Part shown: piece after piece, positions 1-5,130 of the stretch | How positions within the stretch are numbered: position 1 is the stretch's first letter | Layout: each line of letters begins with the position of its first letter | NCBI GenBank assembly: GCA_003450655.1 | Contig: DMFG01000130.1 | Coordinates: 1 to 5,232, forward strand | Length of the DNA: 5,232 bases | Source of the DNA: Coxiellaceae bacterium | GTDB lineage: Bacteria; Pseudomonadota; Gammaproteobacteria; Coxiellales; Coxiellaceae | Direction: 5' to 3' | Notes under the pieces: generated by a model | The model's input: only the letters and a program-made list of their open reading frames with translations | The model's database searches: none | What the model was told of the DNA's origin: nothing | Position numbers and translations under genes: made by a program

Positions 1-199
1 TTAAGGGGCCAAAAAATAGTTGAGAGAAGCCACTGACGATCATGAATAGATTGAGTGTGAGTTGCATTTGAGCAGTGGAGACGTGAAAGCTGCGGGTTAA
101 TGTTGGGATGGCTGGTACATAGATATCCATAGAAAAAGCTAATGCAATGACTAGCGGTGTTAGGCATAGGATAATCTTTGGTGTTGATATGGATGGCAT
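1..199 (-). CDS. Bcr/CflA-family MFS drug exporter, N-terminal fragment (C-terminus outside window)
   Basis: I translated the reverse strand by hand. The first 66 residues are visible and run off the left edge. After a short polar start comes TM1 (about residues 9-30) with the Bcr/CflA hallmark SMDIYVPAIP (residues 23-32, Asp25 in the membrane). A linker TRSFHVSTAQMQ follows, then TM2 ending in QLFFGPL, where MFS motif A would begin. E. coli Bcr has the same order (DMYLPALP ... STQMTLS ... GQLIYGPM). The family consists of 12-TM proton-coupled inner-membrane exporters of drugs, and in some members of dipeptides or cysteine. The start is placed at 199 because AAGG lies 8 nt upstream and the TM1 Asp then falls at residue 25, close to Bcr. 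An in-frame ATG at 229 would add 10 residues but has no ribosome site. The gene diverges from the channel gene. The substrate cannot be told. Confidence 0.85.
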   Translation of the reverse strand, partial: MPSISTPKIILCLTPLVIALAFSMDIYVPAIPTLTRSFHVSTAQMQLTLNLFMIVSGFSQLFFGPL

Positions 200-207
200 A
201 AATAGTA

Positions 208-211
208 CCTT
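208..211 (-). promoter_or_regulatory. Ribosome binding site that decides the exporter start
   Basis: Read on the reverse strand, AAGG stands 8 nt before the ATG at 199-197. The alternative ATG at 229-227 has no purine-rich stretch at a useful distance. This is the main reason for choosing the shorter start. Confidence 0.5.
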
Positions 212-237
212 GAGTTGTTGGTTGATCATTGTATGAT
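210..237 (+). promoter_or_regulatory. Possible sigma70-type promoter for the channel gene
   Basis: TTGAGT (210-215) and TATGAT (232-237) are separated by 16 nt and match consensus at 4/6 and 5/6. The start would be near 244, leaving a leader of about 115 nt to the preferred ATG at 360. It overlaps the beginning of the divergent exporter gene. The leader holds no structure or riboswitch that I recognise. Confidence 0.3.
228..233 (-). promoter_or_regulatory. Possible -10 element for the Bcr/CflA exporter gene
   Basis: The reverse strand reads TACAAT, one mismatch from TATAAT. It covers the upstream in-frame ATG at 229. Transcription would start near 221, giving a leader of about 20 nt that contains the AAGG ribosome site for the start at 199. 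No good -35 box lies 16-18 nt upstream, so the call is weak. Confidence 0.25.
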
Positions 238-348
238 ATTTATCTTAATGGATCCTTAAAATTATTTAGAAACGAATTAAAATGGTTTTCTGTGGTCTAT
301 GGGTGAGCACTGGGTGTGCGATTGTTAGAGGGCTAATTTTTATATTAC

Positions 349-352
349 AGGG
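349..352 (+). promoter_or_regulatory. Ribosome binding site deciding the channel start
   Basis: AGGG is followed by a 7-nt spacer and ATG at 360. The earlier in-frame ATG at 282 is preceded by an AT-rich run without a Shine-Dalgarno match. Confidence 0.55.
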
Positions 353-359
353 TATTTCA

Positions 360-1187
360 ATGACGCAATGGAATGTTAAGTGGGGTTTAGCAGGGGTTCA
401 AGTATCGGAGAGTTCGTTAGCTCAGGCCCTTGAAAAGTTTTTTTCATTTTTAATCTTAATTTGTATTATTGTTGGGTTGTTCTTTGTAGATGACACTACC
501 GTGAATTTTTCCGCTAAGCAGCAAGTCGCTAATATTATTAAGGGAATATTTCAGGCATTGATTTTTGTCGAATACGTTAGTTTATTGGTCTGCGTAAGAG
601 ATCGGTGGTATTTTGTTCGTAGTAATTGGATGATGCTGTTGGTGATCGTTTTATTATTTTTCATTGATATTTACCATGCGAGTATCCTGCTCGTTCCTGT
701 GAAAATAATCCGGATATTCATGATTTTTATTGTCATGATGCCATCCATGCGAGTAGTTACTCGGTATTATTTTTTTAATAACATGGCCGCTATATTTTTC
801 GTGAGTTGTATTATTACAGTGCTATTTGGTCTCATTGTTAGTTTGATTGATCCTGCGATTCATACACCGTTAGATGGTATATGGTGGGCAGCTCAAACTG
901 TAACTACAGTGGGTTATGGTGATGTTGTTCCTGAGACTATTTTAGGTCGTTTAATTGGTATTTGCTTGATGGTTATTGCTATTGCAATGTTTGTTTCCAT
1001 CACATCGCGTTTATCAGCGTTTCTAACACATGAAGTTAAAAAGCAGCGCGTAGTGGGTAAGACTATGTATAAAAGTGAGAAGGAGCATGAAAAGCAAGTG
1101 GTTGCTCATATGGAGTTTTTAAAAGAGGAAATTAAGATGTTGCATGAGAAAGTGGATGCATTAACACCTAAGGATAAATCTCCATAG
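360..1187 (+). CDS. Voltage-gated-like potassium channel, six TM segments with TVGYGD filter
   Basis: The predicted product is a 275-residue inner-membrane cation channel expected to work as a tetramer. Segments in order are S1 about 26-44, S2 about 57-78, S3 about 90-107 (with Asp103), an S4-like helix about 109-130, S5 about 142-163, a pore helix from about 171, the filter TVGYGD at 183-188, and S6 about 195-217. The filter is the K+ selectivity signature. The S4-like helix carries only Lys115, Arg118, Arg131 and Arg135, not the Arg-every-third pattern of strong voltage sensors, so voltage gating is uncertain. The tail (about 225-275) is highly charged, with Leu/Met/Val at heptad-like spacing (MEFLKEEIKMLHEKVDAL), and probably forms a tetramerising coiled coil. 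There is no RCK/TrkA-N nucleotide domain. The ATG at 360 is preferred because AGGG lies 7 nt upstream; an in-frame ATG at 282 would add 26 residues without a clear ribosome site. Confidence 0.85.
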   Translation: MTQWNVKWGLAGVQVSESSLAQALEKFFSFLILICIIVGLFFVDDTTVNFSAKQQVANIIKGIFQALIFVEYVSLLVCVRDRWYFVRSNWMMLLVIVLLFFIDIYHASILLVPVKIIRIFMIFIVMMPSMRVVTRYYFFNNMAAIFFVSCIITVLFGLIVSLIDPAIHTPLDGIWWAAQTVTTVGYGDVVPETILGRLIGICLMVIAIAMFVSITSRLSAFLTHEVKKQRVVGKTMYKSEKEHEKQVVAHMEFLKEEIKMLHEKVDALTPKDKSP

Positions 1188-1220
1188 CGAATCTTTCTTG
1201 ACCAGTAAGCTTCTGCAAAG

Positions 1221-1799
1221 TTATTGAATTAAAGAAAGAAACTCCGTTCGAGTTTTTTCGTTGTCTTTAAACAGACCAACCATTTTTGATGTAGTCATTG
1301 AGGCTTGTTGTTTTTCAACACCACGCATCATCATGCATAAATGTTGCGATTCAATGATTACCCCAACGCCTTTAGCGCCAGTGATCTCTGCAATCGTGTT
1401 AGCAATATCTTCTGTGAGTTGTTCTTGGATTTGAAGACGTCGTGAAAAATGTTCCACAATGCGTGCGAATTTAGAAAGCCCTAAAACTTTGCCTTGTGGA
1501 ATATAGGCAATGTGGCATTTACCAATAAAAGGTAGTAAGTGATGTTCACAGAGTGAGAAAAATTCAATACCTTTAACGAGAACCATTTCATCCATATTAG
1601 AGGAGAATAGCGCGCCATTGATAATGGTGTCTAAGTCTTCGTGATAGCCTTTGGTTAAGAATTGTAAGGCTTTAACAGCGCGTTCGGGAGTCCCTTGTAG
1701 ACCTTCACGTTGGGGGTTTTCTCCTAAAAATTCAATCAGTTGTTTAACGGACTCAGTTTGGGTATCAAAAGGAGATGTGGGTGATTGGGTAGTGGACAT
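1221..1799 (-). CDS. folE: GTP cyclohydrolase I (type IA)
   Basis: FolE converts GTP to 7,8-dihydroneopterin triphosphate plus formate. This is the first step of folate synthesis and of other pterin or 7-deazapurine pathways, carried out by a cytosolic homodecamer. With 192 residues (numbered from the ATG at 1799), the Zn ligands are Cys84 and His87 in LCEHH and Cys155 in [10 protein letters not shown]; His86 and His153 match the catalytic histidines of E. coli FolE (His112, His179). Other conserved blocks are [23 protein letters not shown] and the C-terminal KTRTEF (E. coli NTRHEF). The length is slightly below that of the E. coli enzyme because the N-terminal extension is short. An upstream ATG at 1811 adds four residues but has no ribosome site; TGAGA lies 6 nt before 1799 and overlaps that first ATG. 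No pterin-pathway gene is adjacent, so it looks monocistronic. It converges with the channel gene, 33 nt apart. Confidence 0.96.
   Translation of the reverse strand: MSTTQSPTSPFDTQTESVKQLIEFLGENPQREGLQGTPERAVKALQFLTKGYHEDLDTIINGALFSSNMDEMVLVKGIEFFSLCEHHLLPFIGKCHIAYIPQGKVLGLSKFARIVEHFSRRLQIQEQLTEDIANTIAEITGAKGVGVIIESQHLCMMMRGVEKQQASMTTSKMVGLFKDNEKTRTEFLSLIQ
1239..1258 (+). terminator. Probable intrinsic terminator of the channel transcript, inside the 3' end of folE
   Basis: AAACTC (1239-1244) pairs with GAGTTT (1250-1255) around a 5-nt loop, and Ts continue to 1258. It lies about 50 nt after the channel stop codon, where a rightward terminator is expected. The same bases encode KTRTEF near the end of folE on the other strand. 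The stem is only 6 bp with two G-C pairs, so efficiency may be modest. On the reverse strand the hairpin is followed by the weaker T-rich run CTTTCTTTAATT, but ending there would cut off the folE stop codon. Confidence 0.5.
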
Positions 1800-1833
1800 G
1801 ACATTTCTCATAATGGTTACATCAGGCGACCTA

Positions 1834-1861
1834 ATTATTCATTGAATGGTGTTAAAGTCAA
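1834..1861 (-). promoter_or_regulatory. folE promoter, sigma70-type
   Basis: On the reverse strand, TTGACT (plus positions 1856-1861) and AATAAT (1834-1839) are separated by 16 nt, each 5/6 to consensus. Transcription would begin near 1827, giving a leader of about 28 nt to the preferred ATG at 1799. Confidence 0.55.
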
Positions 1862-1893
1862 GTTGGTCGTCATACTGATATTTGGATCTTAAG

Positions 1894-1920
1894 GATTGGT
1901 TAATTGATTGTATTTGATTG
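1894..1920 (+). repeat. Short GATTG direct repeats in the divergent folE/unknown-gene region
   Basis: GATTG occurs at 1894-1898, 1906-1910 and 1916-1920. The last two are part of a longer TTGATTG copy spaced exactly 10 nt apart, one helical turn. They lie between the folE promoter and the rightward promoter, ending 7 nt before its -35 box, a usual place for an activator. Short AT-rich repeats of this kind can also arise by chance. Confidence 0.35.
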
Positions 1921-1927
1921 GCTTAGC

Positions 1928-1956
1928 GTGACATCGAACGAATGTTTATTAATAAT
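1928..1956 (+). promoter_or_regulatory. Promoter of the unknown membrane-protein gene, sigma70-type
   Basis: GTGACA (1928-1933) and AATAAT (1951-1956) are separated by 17 nt, each 5/6 to consensus. The start would be near 1963, giving a leader of about 26 nt to the ATG at 1989. A TTG start at 1965 would leave practically no leader, which favours the later ATG. Confidence 0.5.
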
Positions 1957-1978
1957 GCTATTGGTTGATCTTATTATT

Positions 1979-1981
1979 AGG
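1979..1981 (+). promoter_or_regulatory. Ribosome binding site for the unknown membrane-protein gene
   Basis: AGG is followed by a 7-nt spacer and ATG at 1989. It supports this start over the in-frame TTG at 1965. Confidence 0.45.
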
Positions 1982-1988
1982 TATAACG

Positions 1989-2444
1989 ATGCGTCAATGG
2001 TCTATTAGAACACAGATAGGCATGTATATGCTTTTTCAAGGAATTTCTTTGTTAGAGGCAGAGCAGAGCTCGAATAATTATGATGATGATCATTCGGGTC
2101 ATTCAAAAATGAATGACTCTTTAGTAGGAGGCTACACAGTAGCTATAGTCCTTACTGCATGTTTTTTAATAGGATTATCTGCTTATTATTGTTTATGTTA
2201 TCGAGTGGACGATTTTTTTGAACAGCTTGAATTAGATGATCAGCCAGATGAGGAGGAGAATAGTGCGATTATGCCTGTTCGTGCTATTTGGTCGGTCCTT
2301 GCCGAGCGATGTCATACGGTACAAAGAATTTTTGTGTCTGATATTGATGAATCCATTCAAACGCCTTTGATCGAAGGTGAGGCGGTTATAACTATTCCAG
2401 TCGATGATGGCTCGCTAAGGGTAAACAGTGGGACTAGTGTTTAA
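1989..2444 (+). CDS. Unknown small protein, probably single-pass membrane, 151 residues
   Basis: I do not recognise a family. Residues 1-24 (MRQWSIRTQIGMYMLFQGIS, then LLEA) resemble a weak signal peptide, with Arg2/Arg7, a short hydrophobic core and a possible cut after LEA. A polar stretch with an Asp/His cluster, YDDDHSGH (31-38), follows. A clear TM helix spans about 47-70 (GGYTVAIVLTACFLIGLSAY) and ends in CysLeuCys (68-70). The remaining 80 residues are soluble and markedly acidic at first (LELDDQPDEEE, 80-90), with no catalytic motif I can name. If the first segment is cleaved, the His/Asp part is periplasmic and the acidic tail cytoplasmic. The gene has its own promoter and ribosome site and diverges from folE. 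It ends 8 nt before the convergent emrB stop. Reality as a gene is likely (long open frame, promoter, start context, coherent topology); the function is unknown. Confidence 0.7.
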   Translation: MRQWSIRTQIGMYMLFQGISLLEAEQSSNNYDDDHSGHSKMNDSLVGGYTVAIVLTACFLIGLSAYYCLCYRVDDFFEQLELDDQPDEEENSAIMPVRAIWSVLAERCHTVQRIFVSDIDESIQTPLIEGEAVITIPVDDGSLRVNSGTSV

Positions 2445-2452
2445 TTGGGTTT

Positions 2453-3982
2453 CTAATGTGCCATTGGTGCGGGTTTGTTTAGATCAACGTGTTTCGTTAA
2501 TAAAGCGAGTGGAATCGTACAAATAAGAACAATGACCACGCTGTGATAAGCATCGATATACGCTTGAAGAGAGGCTTGTGCCAATAAGGTGTTTTGCAGT
2601 TGTTCAATAGTCGAGGGGTCTTGTAGAGATAAATGTTGTTGTCGGGCCCATTGTTGAAGGTTGGGGTTGAAGGGGTTTAAGTTCCCACCCATGGTGTTCC
2701 AATTGATTTGTGATAAGCGACTGACTAATGTGCTGAGTAATGAAATACCAATGGAAGTGCCCAACATGCGCCCATAACTGAATAGACCTGAGCCATCTGT
2801 AATGTCTTTTTGATTTAGGGTAGCTAACGCAAATGTGGATAGTGGCACCATAAGCAAGCCTAAGCCAAAGCCAAATGCCAGGTTATCTTTCACTATCGTG
2901 TTAAATGATGCATCTAAAGTGATATGGGAAAGCAGGTAGGCCCCATAAGCCACACTTAACAGTCCCGCGCTAATAATGTATTTAGCTGAAATACGCTTCA
3001 TTAATATCGCACTGATTGCCATGGCCAATGCACTGAATAGGCCCATCGGCGCAACCGCTAGGCCCGCATGAATGGCGTCATAGTTAAAGAGTGTTTGTAA
3101 CATGATTGGTTGAAGCGTGAGTGTGCCAAAAATACAGCCCGCATAGATAGCGAAAATGATGGTGCATAATAAAAAATTACGATCTGAAAATAGCTGAAGC
3201 TTAACGGCAGGGGTGGGGGTTTTTAGGCTATGAATGATGAAGAAAACAAGACCAATGATACAAAGTACTAAAAATATAACGATCGTTTTAGATTGCAGCC
3301 AATCTTGTGTGTTGCCTTGATCTAAGAAAAGTTGCAAACAGCCCACACCGATTACCATGAAGATAATGCCTTCCCAATCGAACGGTCGTGATTGTGCTTC
3401 TGTTTTAGGAATAAAAGTCCATGCCATTGCAGCCCCAATGATACAAAACGGTGCGTTCATGTAAAAAATCCACCGCCAAGTCGAGACATCAACAATGTAT
3501 CCGCCTAAAGTCGGGCCCATGACTGGCGCGACCATGATGCCCATACCCCAAATAGCCATGGCTTTACCTTGTTGATTAAGAGGAAAGCTGTGTCGTAATA
3601 CGGATTGAGAGAGAGGGATTAATGCTGCACCAAAAGCGCCTTGAAATAAGCGGAAAATAACCATGGTGGTCAAGCTGCTACTTAATCCACATAGGCAGGA
3701 AAAGGTTAAAAAACCAATGATATTGGTAATCAATAATTGCTTCATGCCAATGCGATCGGATAAAAATCCAGTGAGTGGGATCATAATGGCGGATGCTACA
3801 ACATAGGAGGTTAGAATCCATGTAATTTGATCGGAGTTTGCACCTAATGATGCCATCATGTCAGTGAGTGCAACATTGACAACCGTGCTATCTAAGACTT
3901 CTAGGATAGCAATAGTCATAACGGTGATAACAATCAGCCAGGTGCGTAAGGTGATGGTTGGGGTGTTGAGTGAATCGTTCAT
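2453..3982 (-). CDS. emrB: EmrB-type DHA2 multidrug efflux pump, 14 TM segments
   Basis: The product (509 residues) is a proton-driven inner-membrane pump of the DHA2 branch of the MFS that passes drugs to its EmrA partner and an outer-membrane TolC-like channel. Visible motifs are LDSTVVNVAL (30-39, motif D1 with Asp31), GFLSDRIGMKQL (72-83, motif A), FRLFQGAFGAALIPL (110-124, motif B region with Arg111), and antiporter motif C, GIMVAPVMGPTLGG (148-161). WRWIFYMNAP (169-178) is typical of EmrB. Hydrophobic segments across the chain fit 14 helices, with a large polar loop at about 425-470 before the last helix, as in E. coli EmrB (about 512 residues). The start ATG overlaps the emrA stop as ATGA, so translation is probably coupled; no separate ribosome site is evident. 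Drug or metabolite specificity cannot be read from the sequence. Confidence 0.93.
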   Translation of the reverse strand: MNDSLNTPTITLRTWLIVITVMTIAILEVLDSTVVNVALTDMMASLGANSDQITWILTSYVVASAIMIPLTGFLSDRIGMKQLLITNIIGFLTFSCLCGLSSSLTTMVIFRLFQGAFGAALIPLSQSVLRHSFPLNQQGKAMAIWGMGIMVAPVMGPTLGGYIVDVSTWRWIFYMNAPFCIIGAAMAWTFIPKTEAQSRPFDWEGIIFMVIGVGCLQLFLDQGNTQDWLQSKTIVIFLVLCIIGLVFFIIHSLKTPTPAVKLQLFSDRNFLLCTIIFAIYAGCIFGTLTLQPIMLQTLFNYDAIHAGLAVAPMGLFSALAMAISAILMKRISAKYIISAGLLSVAYGAYLLSHITLDASFNTIVKDNLAFGFGLGLLMVPLSTFALATLNQKDITDGSGLFSYGRMLGTSIGISLLSTLVSRLSQINWNTMGGNLNPFNPNLQQWARQQHLSLQDPSTIEQLQNTLLAQASLQAYIDAYHSVVIVLICTIPLALLTKHVDLNKPAPMAH

Positions 3983-4977
3983 GCGCTTGGTTGTGAGGCG
4001 TCAATGGTGACGGTAGCACTGGCGCCTAATCGTAAAGGAAAAGGCGATGAATTATCTTGGATAATCACTTTTACGGGAAAGCGCTGTGTGACTTTAACCC
4101 AGTTGCCAGTTGCATTTTCTGGTGGGACTAGGGAAAAGCTACTGCCGCTACCAATGCTAATGCTGTCTACTGTGCCTTGAAAGGGGTGCTTAGGGTATAG
4201 GTCTGTAGTAATGGTTGCTACTTGTCCGGCAGAAATATGCTTGAGTTGAGTTTCTTTGAAGTTAGCATCAACCCACCAGTGATGCGCGTCAACTACAGCA
4301 AATATTGGAGTATAAGCGGTGAGTTGATCGCCAGGGCGCGTGCTGAAGTCAGCAATATAGCCATCGCAAGGTGCCATGATTTTAGTGTATTGCAGGTTGA
4401 GTTTAGCGGAGTCCACATCGGCTTTTGCGGCTTGGATTGCAGCATTTTGTGCGCCAGGATCACCAAGTTGTTGTTTGGCTGAAGCCAGTTCACTTTTGGC
4501 TTGTGCCAAAGAGGCTTGACTGACTGAGAGATCACTCGTGGCTTGATCACCTTCAGCTGGCGCTACTAATTTTTGTTTAACGAGGCTAAGAATTCGTTGT
4601 GTGTTTTTTTGTGTATTAATGAGAACAGCTTGTGCTTGTGCAACATTGGCTTCCGCAGTTTTAATGTCTGAGTTTTTAGATTCGATGTCTTGTTGAGTAT
4701 TGACTAAGTTAGCTTTGGCTTTGTTGAGTGCAATGATAAAGGGACGTTGGTCAATTTCTAGTAGTAATTTACCGGCTTTAACCGTTTGGTGATTTTTGAT
4801 CAGAACACGTTTAACACGGCCATCAACTTGTGGAGCGATGTGGATAACATGAGCTTGAATATAAGCATCATCAGTGCTGGGGTGGTAAGCTTGGTAGCGA
4901 TAATAAAAGACGCCGATGGTTCCTAGGGCAAGGCATAATATAATGGCAATCAATGGTTTAAGAGTCAGTTTCGGCAT
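3979..4977 (-). CDS. emrA: EmrA-type periplasmic adaptor of the Emr efflux system
   Basis: This membrane-fusion protein (332 residues) is anchored by one N-terminal helix (about 8-26), with the rest in the periplasm, linking EmrB to a TolC-like channel. TDDAYIQA (35-42) begins the first half of the lipoyl/barrel-sandwich domain (44-78). A long Ala/Gln/Lys-rich alpha-hairpin follows (about 80-195), then the second lipoyl half with APCDGYIADFSTRPGDQL (202-219). The beta-barrel opens with WWVDANFKETQL (234-245, E. coli WVDANFKETQI), and FSLVPPENATGNWVKVTQRF (281-300) is a strong EmrA signature. E. coli EmrA has 390 residues; the difference lies mostly in a shorter N-terminus and a missing C-terminal tail. 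It is the first gene of the emrA-emrB pair. The ribosome site is poor (AAGATAG about 7-13 nt upstream), but an in-frame stop just upstream rules out a longer start. Confidence 0.93.
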   Translation of the reverse strand: MPKLTLKPLIAIILCLALGTIGVFYYRYQAYHPSTDDAYIQAHVIHIAPQVDGRVKRVLIKNHQTVKAGKLLLEIDQRPFIIALNKAKANLVNTQQDIESKNSDIKTAEANVAQAQAVLINTQKNTQRILSLVKQKLVAPAEGDQATSDLSVSQASLAQAKSELASAKQQLGDPGAQNAAIQAAKADVDSAKLNLQYTKIMAPCDGYIADFSTRPGDQLTAYTPIFAVVDAHHWWVDANFKETQLKHISAGQVATITTDLYPKHPFQGTVDSISIGSGSSFSLVPPENATGNWVKVTQRFPVKVIIQDNSSPFPLRLGASATVTIDASQPSA

Positions 4978-5009
4978 CGCTAGCTATCTTGTTGGTGATC
5001 TTGCTTGCA

Positions 5010-5018
5010 AATATACCA
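5010..5018 (-). promoter_or_regulatory. Probable extended -10 promoter of emrA-emrB
   Basis: The reverse strand reads TGGTATATT, an extended -10 (TGn followed by TATATT, 5/6). No good -35 lies 16-18 nt upstream, as is common for extended -10 promoters and for regulated ones. The start would be near 5003, about 26 nt before the emrA ATG. The inverted repeat at 5026-5057 covers the -35 position. Confidence 0.4.
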
Positions 5019-5025
5019 TAAAGTG

Positions 5026-5057
5026 TTTTAGAGAACGATAACTGACTGTTTCTAAAA
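5026..5057. promoter_or_regulatory. Operator-like inverted repeat between emrA and the psi-like gene
   Basis: TTTTAGA (5026-5032) and TCTAAAA (5051-5057) are exact reverse complements separated by 18 nt. With one inserted base, the match extends inward to GAAC/GTTTC. The element covers the -35 side of the emrA promoter and ends 13 nt before the -35 of the rightward promoter. That is a usual site for a dimeric repressor, for example of the MarR/EmrR or TetR type. The regulator is not in this window. A terminator is unlikely because both flanking genes are transcribed away from it. Confidence 0.4.
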
Positions 5058-5070
5058 TAGTCTATTGCGC

Positions 5071-5100
5071 TAGACAGATAAGATGAACTCCCGGTACAAT
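5071..5100 (+). promoter_or_regulatory. Promoter of the psi-like gene, sigma70-type
   Basis: TAGACA (5071-5076) and TACAAT (5095-5100) are separated by 18 nt, each 5/6 to consensus. Transcription would start near 5107, giving a leader of about 24 nt that carries AAAGGG. Confidence 0.6.
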
Positions 5101-5117
5101 CCCATAGCTAATTTTTC

Positions 5118-5123
5118 AAAGGG
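5118..5123 (+). promoter_or_regulatory. Ribosome binding site deciding the start of the psi-like gene
   Basis: AAAGGG is followed by a 7-nt spacer and ATG at 5131. The in-frame ATG at 5125 lies too close to be served by it. Confidence 0.55.
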
Positions 5124-5130
5124 TATGGAA

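Noticed and set aside
282..359. N-terminal extension of the channel from an in-frame ATG at 282
   Set aside because: There is no ribosome site before 282, and the 26 added residues form an odd hydrophobic leader before S1; the ATG at 360 has AGGG at 7 nt. Not fully excluded.
244..359. Possible riboswitch or attenuator in the channel leader
   Set aside because: Only a tiny GCAC/GTGC pairing can be drawn; no known riboswitch core and no leader terminator visible.
1192..1239. TCTTTCTT / AAGAAAGA inverted repeat after the channel gene
   Set aside because: The stem is AT-dominated (2 G-C of 8) with a 32-nt loop, so it is a poor terminator; the hairpin at 1239-1258 is better.
1651..1845. Rightward 64-codon open frame opposite the start of folE
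   Set aside because: It lies almost wholly antisense to conserved folE codons, has no ribosome site, and its translation shows no plausible protein features.
1965..1988. TTG start eight codons upstream for the unknown membrane protein
   Set aside because: It would sit about 2 nt from the predicted transcription start and lacks a ribosome site; the ATG at 1989 has both in order.
2422..2443. TAAACA / TGTTTA hairpin between the unknown gene and emrB as a shared terminator
   Set aside because: Only 6 bp with one G-C pair and a 10-nt loop, no proper T-run, and it includes the stop codon. Too weak to call.
4222..4550. Two open frames, one on each strand, within emrA
   Set aside because: Both lie within emrA's strongly conserved coding region in other frames; no start signals and no recognisable protein character.
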